In this document: positions 25,574 through 34,322 of the stretch, piece after piece | Layout: every line of letters begins with the position of its first letter | Numbering within the stretch: position 1 is the stretch's first letter | Assembly (NCBI GenBank): GCA_027306605.1 | Contig: DAHUZK010000040.1 | Span: 154,400 to 218,399 of the forward strand | Length of the DNA: 64,000 bases | Reading direction: 5' to 3' | From: Acidimicrobiaceae bacterium | GTDB taxonomy: Bacteria > Actinomycetota > Acidimicrobiia > Acidimicrobiales > RAAP-2 | Made by a program: the position numbers and the translations under genes | The notes under the pieces: generated by a model | Told to the model about the DNA's origin: nothing | What the model saw: the letters and a program-made list of their open reading frames with translations, nothing else | Database searches by the model: none

Positions 25574-25912
25574 ATGCGAGAGGAATGCATCCATTTCCAG
25601 AGCCGGACCTACGACTCGGGCGAGGTGGCACGCTTCTGCCGGCTGGACCTGGCGCCCGAGGCGCCGTGGCGCTGCCCCGAGAACTGCCCCTCCTACAAGC
25701 CCCGCATGGCCGACGTGGGGTGGGTGCACGGCAGCCTCGTCGAGCCGGCGATAGAGGACGAACCGGACACCGGCGGTGAGAACGTGGCCGAGCTGCTCGA
25801 CGCGGCGGAGGACATCGTGAACGACGTCGCGCCGGGAGTGCTCGAAGAGGTGAGGGCCGAGGACGCCCGACGCGAGCGGTCGGCGAAGCACTGGTGGCGA
25901 CGCAAGCGCTGA
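25574..25912 (+). CDS. Small Cys-containing conserved hypothetical protein
   Basis: A 112-residue protein starting ATG 25574 (MREECIHFQSRTYDSGEVARF) with four cysteines in the first half (EEC, RFC, CPENC), a plausible zinc or Fe-S site, and an acidic helical C-terminus. I do not know the family name. It follows sufB by 47 bp on the same strand and overlaps the next gene by 19 bp, so a link with Fe-S assembly is possible. A GTG at 25568 is an alternative start. Confidence 0.72.
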   Translation: MREECIHFQSRTYDSGEVARFCRLDLAPEAPWRCPENCPSYKPRMADVGWVHGSLVEPAIEDEPDTGGENVAELLDAAEDIVNDVAPGVLEEVRAEDARRERSAKHWWRRKR

Positions 25913-27186
25913 GCCCGGTGGACGGGCGGTTCGGGCCGATCGACTTCGACCGGTTCCACCGGGAGGAGATGCCGGCGCTCCTCGAGCGGCGGGGGGCGCT
26001 CTTCGGAGCCGCCGGTGCCGAAGCCGGTGCCGAAGCCGGTGCCGCCGCGCTCCGCCCGTTGGGCTTCCGACTCCCCGACGGCAGGGCCTACACGTACGTG
26101 CCGGAGCAGCAGACCTTCGTGGTGCGGCCCGGGCTCGACGGCGCGCGCACCGTCGTCGCTCTGCCCGAAGAGGCGTGGTGCGAGTTCGCCTGGGAGCTCA
26201 AGACGTGCTTCGCCCTCCTCTATGCCGACCAGTTGACGATCGAGCAGGGGAGCTTCGGCCAGCTGGCGCGCTGGGAGCCTCTGCTGCGGGCGGCGTTGAG
26301 CGGCCAGGCGCTCTTCGACCTCGACCATCCCGTCCCGATCGAGGACGAGGCGGGTCGTCCACTCGACCTCACCCAGACGTTCTCCCTCGACGATCCTGCG
26401 GACGCGCCACGCTCCTTCCTGCAACGGGCGGGCTTCGTCCATCTCCGGGGGGTGCTCGACGCCGACGAGGTCGCCGCGCTGCGCACCGACGTGGACGAAG
26501 CGGTCAGCAAGGCGAGGCCCGACGACCGCACGTCGTGGTGGACGACGGTCGACGGGCGCGAGGTGTGCAACCGGGTGAACTATCTCAACGAGGGATCCGC
26601 CCGCATCGCCGCCCTCGGCTCGGATCCCCGCTTCGTCGCCGTCGCCGCGCTCGGTGGACCCGATCTCCGGGATGCGCACGACCGGCTCGACGGCAACGGC
26701 GTCGTCATCAAGGTTCCCGGCGCCCGAGGCGGGTTGGCCGATCTCCCCTGGCACCGCGACTGCGGCATGGGCGGCCATCCGGTGAAGTGCCCCATGCTCA
26801 ACGTCGGGATCCAGCTCGATCCGGCCACCGCAGAAACGGGACAGCTCGAGATGATCCCGGGCTCGCACCGAGGCACGTCGCGGCTGCCCGAGGCCCCGGA
26901 GGCCGAGAAGCACCCGGTGGTAGCGCTGACCACGGAGCCGGGGGACGTCACGGTCCACTTCGGCCACACCCTGCACGCCGCCCCGCCGCCGAGGGGCCGG
27001 CGGGCACAGGGACGGCCGGTGCGGGGACGGCCGGTGCAGGGGCGGCCGGTGCAGGGGCGGCGCGCCCTGTACCTCTCCTTCGTGCCACCGCTCACTTTCG
27101 AAATGGTCGGCCCCCGGCAGGGGTACAACGACGTGCTCTTCACCAGGGGCGGGGGCCGGATACAGCACACCGACGAGCTCCGTTGA
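25894..27186 (+). CDS. Phytanoyl-CoA dioxygenase (PhyH) family protein with N-terminal extension
   Basis: A 430-residue protein. The C-terminal 260 residues are a PhyH-type Fe(II)/2-oxoglutarate oxygenase: FLQRAGFVHLRGVLDADEV, the iron-binding WHRD, the distal His in FGHTLHAAPP, and GQLEMIPGSHRGTS. The first about 160 residues (FRLPDGRAYTYVPEQQTFVV and so on) do not match the family and look like a separate alpha/beta module. It should hydroxylate a lipid-like or other organic substrate. A 15-bp tandem repeat inserts RPVQG units next to the distal His. The GTG start overlaps the upstream gene. Confidence 0.82.
   Translation: MATQALSPVDGRFGPIDFDRFHREEMPALLERRGALFGAAGAEAGAEAGAAALRPLGFRLPDGRAYTYVPEQQTFVVRPGLDGARTVVALPEEAWCEFAWELKTCFALLYADQLTIEQGSFGQLARWEPLLRAALSGQALFDLDHPVPIEDEAGRPLDLTQTFSLDDPADAPRSFLQRAGFVHLRGVLDADEVAALRTDVDEAVSKARPDDRTSWWTTVDGREVCNRVNYLNEGSARIAALGSDPRFVAVAALGGPDLRDAHDRLDGNGVVIKVPGARGGLADLPWHRDCGMGGHPVKCPMLNVGIQLDPATAETGQLEMIPGSHRGTSRLPEAPEAEKHPVVALTTEPGDVTVHFGHTLHAAPPPRGRRAQGRPVRGRPVQGRPVQGRRALYLSFVPPLTFEMVGPRQGYNDVLFTRGGGRIQHTDELR
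26011..26043. repeat. 12-bp tandem repeat in PhyH N-terminus
   Basis: GCCGGTGCCGAA repeats nearly three times, encoding AGAE units. Confidence 0.8.
27010..27063. repeat. 15-bp tandem repeat near PhyH distal His
   Basis: Three full copies of GGACGGCCGGTGCGG and variants (27010, 27025, 27040) plus a partial fourth encode GRPVR/GRPVQ units in a surface loop after the distal His motif. Confidence 0.88.
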
Positions 27187-27809
27187 GCGACGTGGCCCTC
27201 AGCCTGGCCCAGCAAGAGCGCGGGACCATCTGCGACCTCTTCCTCGAGCGGGGCCCCGCCGCCCCCACGCTGTGCGAGGGCTGGTGCACCGCCGACCTGG
27301 CCGCGCACCTCGTGGTCCGGGAGCGCCGGCCCGACAGCGGGCCCGGCGTCGTCTGGCCGCCGCTGGCCGGGTACACCGACCGGGTGCGGCGAGCCGTGCG
27401 GGACCGGACGCCGTGGGATCGCCTCGTCGAGACAGTGCGCCGCGGCCCCCCGCTGCTCCTGCGCCCCTTCGACAGCGCCATGAACACGGTGGAATTCTTC
27501 ATCCACGTCGAGGACGTGCGCCGGGCGCAGCCGGGCTGGGAGCCCCGACCGCCGGCGCCGGGCATGGCCGACGCCCTGTGGCGGCGCCTGGGGCCCGGCG
27601 GCATGGCCAAGAAGGTCGGGGCCACCATCGTCCTCAGCTCGCCGGGCCGAGAGGACAAGGTCGCGGGGCACGGACCGAGGCTCATGCTCACCGGTGGTCC
27701 CGGCGAGCTGACGATGTTCGGGGCGGGCCGCCAAGGTGCAGCCTCGGTCGACATCGGCGGCGATCCGGCTCTGGCCGATCGACTGCGCGCCGCGGCACTG
27801 GGCATCTGA
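27183..27809 (+). CDS. TIGR03085 family metal-binding (DinB/MDMPI-like) protein
   Basis: A 208-residue four-helix DinB-type protein: GPAAPTLCEGWCTADLAAHLVVRERRPD and NTVEFFIHVEDVRRAQPGWEPR match the TIGR03085 pattern, with the His residues of a metal site. The family is actinobacterial and related to mycothiol-dependent isomerases and transferases; the actual reaction is unknown. The start is TTG at 27183, overlapping the previous stop (TTGA), or GTG at 27192. Confidence 0.85.
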   Translation: MSDVALSLAQQERGTICDLFLERGPAAPTLCEGWCTADLAAHLVVRERRPDSGPGVVWPPLAGYTDRVRRAVRDRTPWDRLVETVRRGPPLLLRPFDSAMNTVEFFIHVEDVRRAQPGWEPRPPAPGMADALWRRLGPGGMAKKVGATIVLSSPGREDKVAGHGPRLMLTGGPGELTMFGAGRQGAASVDIGGDPALADRLRAAALGI

Positions 27810-27841
27810 GGGCGGGACGGCAAGGGAGGGTCTGGAGCGTC

Positions 27842-29374
27842 GTGGAGCCGGTTCGAGCGGTGGAGGCAGGCGAGGTCCGCTTCGACGAGGTCGTCGACGT
27901 GCTCGTGGCGGGTCTGGGTGTCGCCGGCTCGTCGGCGGTGGTGGCGGCACGGCAGGCCGGCGCCGAGGTGCTGGCCGTGGAACGGGCGGGGGCCGTCGGC
28001 GGGACGTCGGCCCAGTCGGGCGGCCTCCTCTACCTGGGTGGGGGCACACCCCTCCAACGCGCCTGCGGCTTCGAGGACTCGCCGGAGAACATGGCGGCGT
28101 TCCTGCGGGCAGCGCTCGGCCCCGGGGTCGACGACGAACGCGTCGAGGCCTACTGCGACGGTTCGGTCGAGCACTTCGACTGGCTCGTCTCGATCGGCGT
28201 GCCGTTCCGTGCCGCGTTCTGCGACGAGCCCAACCGCGAATCGGCGGACGACGCCGGACTGCTGTTCAGCGGCGGCGAGGACTCCTTCCCCTTCGACGAG
28301 ATCGCCGTCCCCGTGCCGCGCGGCCACAAGCCGCGGTGGGTCGACTCCGCCGGCGGTTTCCTCATGACCCGTCTCGGACGGGCGGTGGCGGCCAGCGGTG
28401 CCCGCGTCGTGCCCGATGCACGGGCGGAGGCGCTCGTGGTCGACTCCGGAGAGGTCGTCGGCCTGCAGGTGCGTGCCGGAGACGGAGAGGGGCTGCGAGC
28501 CGTCCGGGCCCGCGGCGGTGTCGTCCTGGCCACCGGCGGGTTCATCCACAACGACGCCATGGTCGCCGAGCACTGCCCACGGGCCCATGCTCCCGACGCG
28601 GCCTGGCGGATCGGCACGCCCAACGACGACGGCCGGGGGATCCGCATGGGCGCCGGCGCCGGCGCCGCGGTCACCAGACTCGATGCGTTCGAGTGTGCGC
28701 TCCCGCTCGGTCCGCCCCACCGCCTCGCCCGGGGCATCCTGGTCAACCGCGCCGGCGAGCGCTTCATCAACGAGGACACCTACACCGGGCGCATCGGGAT
28801 CCACGCCCTGGGGGACCAGGACGGCTTCGTCTACATGATCACCGACGACGTGATCCACGAGCGCAACGTCGTAGGACTGCGCATCGGCTACGCCGCCGCC
28901 ACGCCCGAGGAGCTGGCGATGGACCTCGGGCTCCCGCCCGACGCGCTGGCCCGCACCGTGCGCGACTACAACGAGGCCGCGGCACGCGGGGAGGACCCGG
29001 CGTTCCACAAGCGCCCGCCCTACCTCCAGCCCATCGGCGTCCCTCCCGCCAGCGGGATCGGTGCCGTCGACCTCCGGGCCGACCACGGCGCCATCTACGC
29101 CACCTTCACGCTCGGCGGTCTCGTCACCGATGCCGACGGCGCGACGTTGGACTGCGACGCGCGGCGCATCCGGGGTCTCTACGCCGTCGGCCGGACGGCG
29201 GCGAGCCTGGCCGCCCACCACTACGCCAGCGGCATCAGCCTGGGCGACGGCTCGTTCTTCGGGCGCCGGGCCGGCCGCCAAGCCGCCGCGGCCGCCGCAG
29301 CCGCTGCTGGCGCTGCTGGCGCTGCCGCCACCGCTGCCGCCGCTGACCCGGGCGCGACGGCGCCGACGCTCTAG
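27842..29374 (+). CDS. FAD-dependent oxidoreductase, 3-ketosteroid-delta1-dehydrogenase/fumarate reductase-like
   Basis: A 510-residue flavoprotein of the FAD-binding-2 family. The dinucleotide motif VAGLGVAGSSA is at about 22-32, GGTSAQSGG follows, then GGVVLATGGF, ILVNRAGERFINED and the C-terminal GLYAVGRTAASLAAHHYASGIS...DG FAD contact. The layout fits KstD-like or fumarate-reductase-like enzymes acting on steroid or CoA-ester double bonds. The C-terminus is an Ala-rich low-complexity tail. The start is GTG 27842. It is convergent with the dienoyl-CoA isomerase-like gene, overlapping by 4 bp. Confidence 0.85.
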   Translation: MEPVRAVEAGEVRFDEVVDVLVAGLGVAGSSAVVAARQAGAEVLAVERAGAVGGTSAQSGGLLYLGGGTPLQRACGFEDSPENMAAFLRAALGPGVDDERVEAYCDGSVEHFDWLVSIGVPFRAAFCDEPNRESADDAGLLFSGGEDSFPFDEIAVPVPRGHKPRWVDSAGGFLMTRLGRAVAASGARVVPDARAEALVVDSGEVVGLQVRAGDGEGLRAVRARGGVVLATGGFIHNDAMVAEHCPRAHAPDAAWRIGTPNDDGRGIRMGAGAGAAVTRLDAFECALPLGPPHRLARGILVNRAGERFINEDTYTGRIGIHALGDQDGFVYMITDDVIHERNVVGLRIGYAAATPEELAMDLGLPPDALARTVRDYNEAAARGEDPAFHKRPPYLQPIGVPPASGIGAVDLRADHGAIYATFTLGGLVTDADGATLDCDARRIRGLYAVGRTAASLAAHHYASGISLGDGSFFGRRAGRQAAAAAAAAAGAAGAAATAAAADPGATAPTL

Positions 29375-30225
29375 CGCCCCGTGAACGTGGGCGCCCGCTT
29401 CTCCATGAAGGCGGTGACGGCCTCGGTGAGGTCGTCGGAGGCCAGCATGCCGGCGTTCCACGTGGCCACGTAGTCGAGGCCCTCGGCCACGGTCCTGCCC
29501 TCGTTGGCGGCGAGGACGGCCTTGGTGCCCTGCACGGCGATGGGGGAGTTGGCCGCGATCTCGGCCGCCATCACCCGCGCCGCCTCGAGCACGCCCTCGG
29601 CGTCGGCGGCGACGTCGTTGACGAGCCCGATCTCCTTGGCCCGCTCGGCGCTGATGTCCTTGCCGGTGAACGCCAGCTCGGCCAGGTGGCCCGCGCTCAG
29701 GATCGCCGGCAGCCGCTGCAGGCTGCCGAGGTCCGCCACGATCGCCATCTTCGCCTCGCGCACCGAGAAGAGCGCGTCGGCGGACGCCAGGCGGATGTCG
29801 CAGGCGGCGATGAGATCGACGCCGCCGCCGATGCAGTAGCCGTGCACGGCGGCGATGACGGGCTTGGGGCAGCGGGCCACGGCCGTGATGGCTTCCTGGA
29901 GGCGCAGCACCTCGGCGCGGCCGCGCCGGGCCCGGGCGGCCATCGAGGCGGCCGAAGCGCCACCGGCGCCGTCACCGCCTCCGCTCAGGATGGTGCCCAT
30001 CGCCTTGAGATCGAGCCCGACCGAGAAGTGCGGGCCCTTGGCCGCCACGACGACGGCGCGGACGTCGGGGTCGTCCCCCACGGCGGCCATGGCGAGGGGC
30101 AGGTCCCGCCAGAGGTCCATCCCCATTGCGTTGCGGGCCTCGGCCCGGTCCAGCCAGACGGTGGCGACCCACTCGCCCTGCTCGATGCTCAGCACCGGCG
30201 ATTCGAAACGTGCGATCTCTCCCAT
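29371..30225 (-). CDS. Crotonase family, delta(3,5)-delta(2,4)-dienoyl-CoA isomerase-like
   Basis: A 284-residue crotonase. The three acidic residues that define dienoyl-CoA isomerase are all present: Asp in GGGVDLI, Glu in VREAK and Asp in VADLGSLQRLP, the last being a family hallmark. It should shift conjugated double bonds of unsaturated fatty acyl-CoAs so that beta-oxidation can continue. I chose the ATG at 30225 because the frame upstream is antisense to sufD and lacks crotonase features. It is transcribed against the sufD direction. Confidence 0.88.
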   Translation of the reverse strand: MGEIARFESPVLSIEQGEWVATVWLDRAEARNAMGMDLWRDLPLAMAAVGDDPDVRAVVVAAKGPHFSVGLDLKAMGTILSGGGDGAGGASAASMAARARRGRAEVLRLQEAITAVARCPKPVIAAVHGYCIGGGVDLIAACDIRLASADALFSVREAKMAIVADLGSLQRLPAILSAGHLAELAFTGKDISAERAKEIGLVNDVAADAEGVLEAARVMAAEIAANSPIAVQGTKAVLAANEGRTVAEGLDYVATWNAGMLASDDLTEAVTAFMEKRAPTFTGR

Positions 30226-30312
30226 GGCCCGAAGGCTAACCGCCTGGTCGGAGGCCCTGTTGCGGGCCACTAGAGTGGATCGGCTGCACTCGCACCGAAA
30301 GAGGACCTGACC

Positions 30313-31647
30313 CTGCACACCTTCAGCGCCGACGCCTCCGCGGGCCTGGCCGGACCGGAATGGCTCCGGGCCCGCCGGGCCGCCGGCCACCGGGCCTTCG
30401 CAGCGGCCGAGCTGCCGACCGAGAGCGAAGAGGTCTGGCGCTACACCCCCATCGACCGGCTGGCCCTCGAGGACTTCACGCCCCCCGGGTCCGTCCGGCC
30501 CTCGAGGGCAGCGCAAGGGGCGGAGGGATCCGAGACGACGACGGACAGCGCCGCCTCGGATCTGCTCGCCGCCCTGGCGGCGGACCTCGGGAGGACCGCC
30601 GGGACCGTCCTGGTGCACAACGGGAGCGTCGGCGCCCGCACCGGGCCCGATGCCCCGCCCTTCGCCGTGGGCACCGCGGCCGAGGTGCCGGGCGCGGCCG
30701 ACATGCTCGGCTCGGTCCAGCGCGACGGCGACGCGCTGGTGCGCCTCAACGACGCCTTCGCGCCGGACCCGCTCTTCGTCGACGTCCCCGACGGCGTCGC
30801 CGTCGACGCACCGTTGCTCGTGGTGCACTGGGCCGATCCGGCGTCGGCCAGCTTCCCGCGCCTGTGCGTGCGCGCCGGCGCCGGCGCGTCCGTCTCGGTC
30901 GTCGAGGTGTTCGCCGGCGCCGGGGGCGACGACCGCTCGCTCGTCGTGCCCGTGACCGAGCTGGCGGCGGCCGAGGGGGCGGCGGTGTCCTACGTGTCGC
31001 TGCAGGTCCTCGGAGCGGCTGCGTGGTCCATCGGCCGGCTGGCGGCGCGTGGCGGGGCCGGCTGCTCCCTCCGGACCTTCACGGTCGGCCTCGGCGCGTC
31101 GTACGGCCGGATGCGGGCCGACGTCACCGTCGAGGGGAAGGACGGGAGCTGCGAGGTGCTCTCGGCGTATCTCGGCGACGGCACGCAGGTGCACGACATC
31201 CGCACCCTGCAGGACCACGACGCGCCGCGCACGAAGAGCGAGCTGCTGTGCCAGGGCGCGGTCGCCGGTTCGTCGCGTTCGGTCTACAGCGGCCTGATCC
31301 GGGTCAACCGCGGTGCGGTGCGCAGCGACGCCCGCCAGACGAACCACAACCTCGTGCTCGACGAGGGCGCCCACGCCGACTCGGTGCCCAACCTCGACAT
31401 CCTGGAGAACGACGTGACCTGTTCCCACGCCTCGACGGTCGGCCCCATCGACGAGGACCAGCGTTACTACATCGAGTCGCGCGGGGTGGCGCCCGAGGTG
31501 GCGGAGGGTCTGATCGTGCGGGGCTTCTTCGACGCCATCATCGACCGTGGCCCCGTGCCCGAGGTCACCGTGCTGCTCGAGCGCGAGGTCCACCAGCGGC
31601 TCGACGAGGCCCTGCGTGACCGCGAGGTGGTGGCCGCCGGTGGCTGA
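30313..31647 (+). CDS. sufD: Fe-S cluster assembly protein SufD, probable CTG start
   Basis: The frame encodes a full SufD: N-terminal ELPTESEEVWRYTPIDRLAL, a central beta-helix and C-terminal GPIDEDQRYYIESRGV...GLIVRGFF. The in-frame stop at 30271-30273 leaves no ATG, GTG or TTG before the conserved N-terminus. The best candidate is CTG at 30313, 8 nt after GAGG (30301-30304); a second CTG at 30307 is too close. An ATG-only or GTG-only caller would begin at the internal GTG 30613 and lose 100 conserved residues. The stop is 10 bp inside the Rieske gene. Length from the CTG is 444 residues, normal for SufD. Confidence 0.9.
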   Translation: MHTFSADASAGLAGPEWLRARRAAGHRAFAAAELPTESEEVWRYTPIDRLALEDFTPPGSVRPSRAAQGAEGSETTTDSAASDLLAALAADLGRTAGTVLVHNGSVGARTGPDAPPFAVGTAAEVPGAADMLGSVQRDGDALVRLNDAFAPDPLFVDVPDGVAVDAPLLVVHWADPASASFPRLCVRAGAGASVSVVEVFAGAGGDDRSLVVPVTELAAAEGAAVSYVSLQVLGAAAWSIGRLAARGGAGCSLRTFTVGLGASYGRMRADVTVEGKDGSCEVLSAYLGDGTQVHDIRTLQDHDAPRTKSELLCQGAVAGSSRSVYSGLIRVNRGAVRSDARQTNHNLVLDEGAHADSVPNLDILENDVTCSHASTVGPIDEDQRYYIESRGVAPEVAEGLIVRGFFDAIIDRGPVPEVTVLLEREVHQRLDEALRDREVVAAGG

Positions 31648-31953
31648 GACCGTGGCACTGTGCAAGGTGGGAGACCTGGCGTCGGGCCAGGTGCGGCGTT
31701 TCGACGTCGCCGGCCACCGCCTGGCGCTCGTGCGCGTCGGCGACGAATTCCACATCGTCGACGACGAGTGCAGCCACGAGGACTTCTCGCTGTCCGAGGG
31801 CGAGGTGCTGGTGGAGGACTGCCAGATCGAGTGCCCCAAGCACGGCAGCACCTTCGACCTCGTGACGGGCGAGCCCTGCTCGCTGCCCGCCACCCTGCCC
31901 GTGGCCGTCTACGCCGCAGAGGTCGCCGACGGGACCGTGTCGGTGGTGCTGCC

Positions 31954-31957
<4 letters not shown>
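31640..31957 (+). CDS. Rieske [2Fe-2S] ferredoxin of the SUF operon
   Basis: A 105-residue Rieske protein: Cys44/His46 in CSHEDFSLSEG and Cys65/His68 in CPKHGSTFD bind a [2Fe-2S] cluster. This small ferredoxin is a regular member of actinobacterial suf operons between sufD and sufC and probably carries electrons for cluster assembly. The GTG start overlaps the sufD stop, and the stop overlaps the sufC start (GTGA). Confidence 0.95.
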
Positions 31958-32760
<803 letters not shown>

Positions 32761-32838
32761 GCGGGCACGACGCGTGCACCGGGCGCCGCGCTCGGCGTGA
32801 CGCCAATCGCTCCAGCGTGCTTGGTACCGTGAATCGCC

Positions 32839-34242
32839 ATGGCGAACGGTCGTCCTCCGGGCGACGGATCCGATCGCTCGTCCCGCCGGATCCGCGGCCG
32901 GACCGCGAACCAAGAGGGCCTCTCCGATCTCGGTCGCCAGATGCGCGCCGGCGAGGCCGGAGCGACGGCCAACGAGTCGGGCCTGCGCTCGCTCGGCACG
33001 CGCGTCGACGCGGCCCGCGCCGGGTCGCGCTCCCCGCTGCGGCGGAGCGGCCGGCCCCGCTGGAGCGCGCGCAAGAAGGTCGTCGTCTCCTTGCTGAGCG
33101 TGCTCATCCTGCTCGTGGCCGTGATCGGCGGCGGCTACGGCTACCTGTGGTACCGCTTCGGCCAGATCAACAAGATCCACATCAGCGACGAGGTGGCGGC
33201 GCAGAGCGGAGCACCCTTCACCATGCTGGTCATCGGGTCCGACACGCGTGTCGGCGAGAGCTCCGCCGCGGCCAAGGCCTTCGGATCGGCGTCCGCCGTC
33301 ACCGGGCAACGCAGTGACGTCGACCAGCTCTGGCGGGTCACGCCGGCGACGAAGCAGATACAGGTGGTCTCGATCCCGCGCGACACGCTCGTCTCCATGC
33401 TGCCGCCCGACGTGTCGCAGTACGGCACCTACAACCGCATCAACAGCTCCTACAACACGGGCGCCAACCAGCTGGTCAAGACGATCACGGCCAACTTCGG
33501 GATCCCGATCAACCATGTGGTCGAGGTCGACTTCGCGGGCTTCGAGGACGCGGTGAACGCGTTGGGGGGCATCTCACTGGACTTCCCGTACCCGGCCAAG
33601 GACGCCTACTCCGGTCTCGACATCACCACGCCGGGCTGCCAGCGCCTGAACGGCGCCCAGGCGCTGGCCGTGGCCCGCGCCCGCCACTACCAGTACTACG
33701 AGAACGGGTACTGGCACTACGACGGGACGAGCGATCTCGGGCGTATCCAGCGACAGGACATCTTCCTCAAGGCGCTGATGTCGGCGGCTAAGTCGAAGGT
33801 GAACCCGCTGACCGTGAACGCCTTCATCGGCACGCTCCACGAGGGGATCACCATCGACGACGGCTTCGGCATCAACGAGCTCATCGGCCTGGCCCTGACC
33901 TTCCACTCCTTCGATCCGGCCGCGCTCGGCGGCCAGACGCTGCCCACCCAGCCGGTCAACGGGTTCGGGAACCTGGGCGACGTCCTGACGGTGCAGCAGC
34001 CGGAGGCCCAGCAGATGCTGGTCAACGTCTTCGGGAGCAGCCTGACGACGCCGACCAGCCCGCCGCCCGACGCCGCCGGCTCTCCCAATCCGCCGCCCGC
34101 CGTCACACCGACCACGGCGGCGCCCCCGGCCGGCGCGGCCGGCACCGGAGCGACGAGCAGCGCCACGAGCCCCCCGGCCGGCGTGGCCCCGGCGACGACG
34201 GCGCCGCCCTCGTTCGACCCCACGACCTGCAGCACGACCTGA
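32839..34242 (+). CDS. LytR-CpsA-Psr (LCP) family cell-wall glycopolymer ligase
   Basis: A 467-residue type II membrane protein. A basic cytoplasmic N-terminus and a membrane helix (about 83-106) precede the LCP domain with VIGSDTR, VSIPRDTLV, YNRINSSY and GGISLDFPYPAKD. The C-terminus is a Pro/Thr/Ala-rich extracellular tail. LCP proteins attach arabinogalactan, teichoic acid or other glycans to peptidoglycan using polyprenyl-phosphate-linked donors. It stands between the first suf block and the osmoprotectant transporter; it is convergent with the transporter ATPase (8 bp between the stops). Confidence 0.92.
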   Translation: MANGRPPGDGSDRSSRRIRGRTANQEGLSDLGRQMRAGEAGATANESGLRSLGTRVDAARAGSRSPLRRSGRPRWSARKKVVVSLLSVLILLVAVIGGGYGYLWYRFGQINKIHISDEVAAQSGAPFTMLVIGSDTRVGESSAAAKAFGSASAVTGQRSDVDQLWRVTPATKQIQVVSIPRDTLVSMLPPDVSQYGTYNRINSSYNTGANQLVKTITANFGIPINHVVEVDFAGFEDAVNALGGISLDFPYPAKDAYSGLDITTPGCQRLNGAQALAVARARHYQYYENGYWHYDGTSDLGRIQRQDIFLKALMSAAKSKVNPLTVNAFIGTLHEGITIDDGFGINELIGLALTFHSFDPAALGGQTLPTQPVNGFGNLGDVLTVQQPEAQQMLVNVFGSSLTTPTSPPPDAAGSPNPPPAVTPTTAAPPAGAAGTGATSSATSPPAGVAPATTAPPSFDPTTCSTT

Positions 34243-34249
34243 GCGCCGG

Positions 34250-34322
34250 GTCACCCGGCGCGGTCACCCGGCGCGGCGCGGTCACCCGGAGCGGCGCGGT
34301 CACCCGGCGCGGCGCGGTCACC
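34250..34322. repeat. 18-bp tandem repeat at 3' end of OpuCA gene
   Basis: CGCGGTCACCCGGCGCGG and shortened variants repeat about four times. On the minus strand they encode GDRAAP units, and the shortened last unit places TCA in the stop frame at 34251-34253. Confidence 0.88.

Noticed and set aside
30613..31647. SufD starting at GTG 30613
   Set aside because: It would discard about 100 conserved N-terminal residues including the EVWRYT motif; the CTG at 30313 explains the sequence better.
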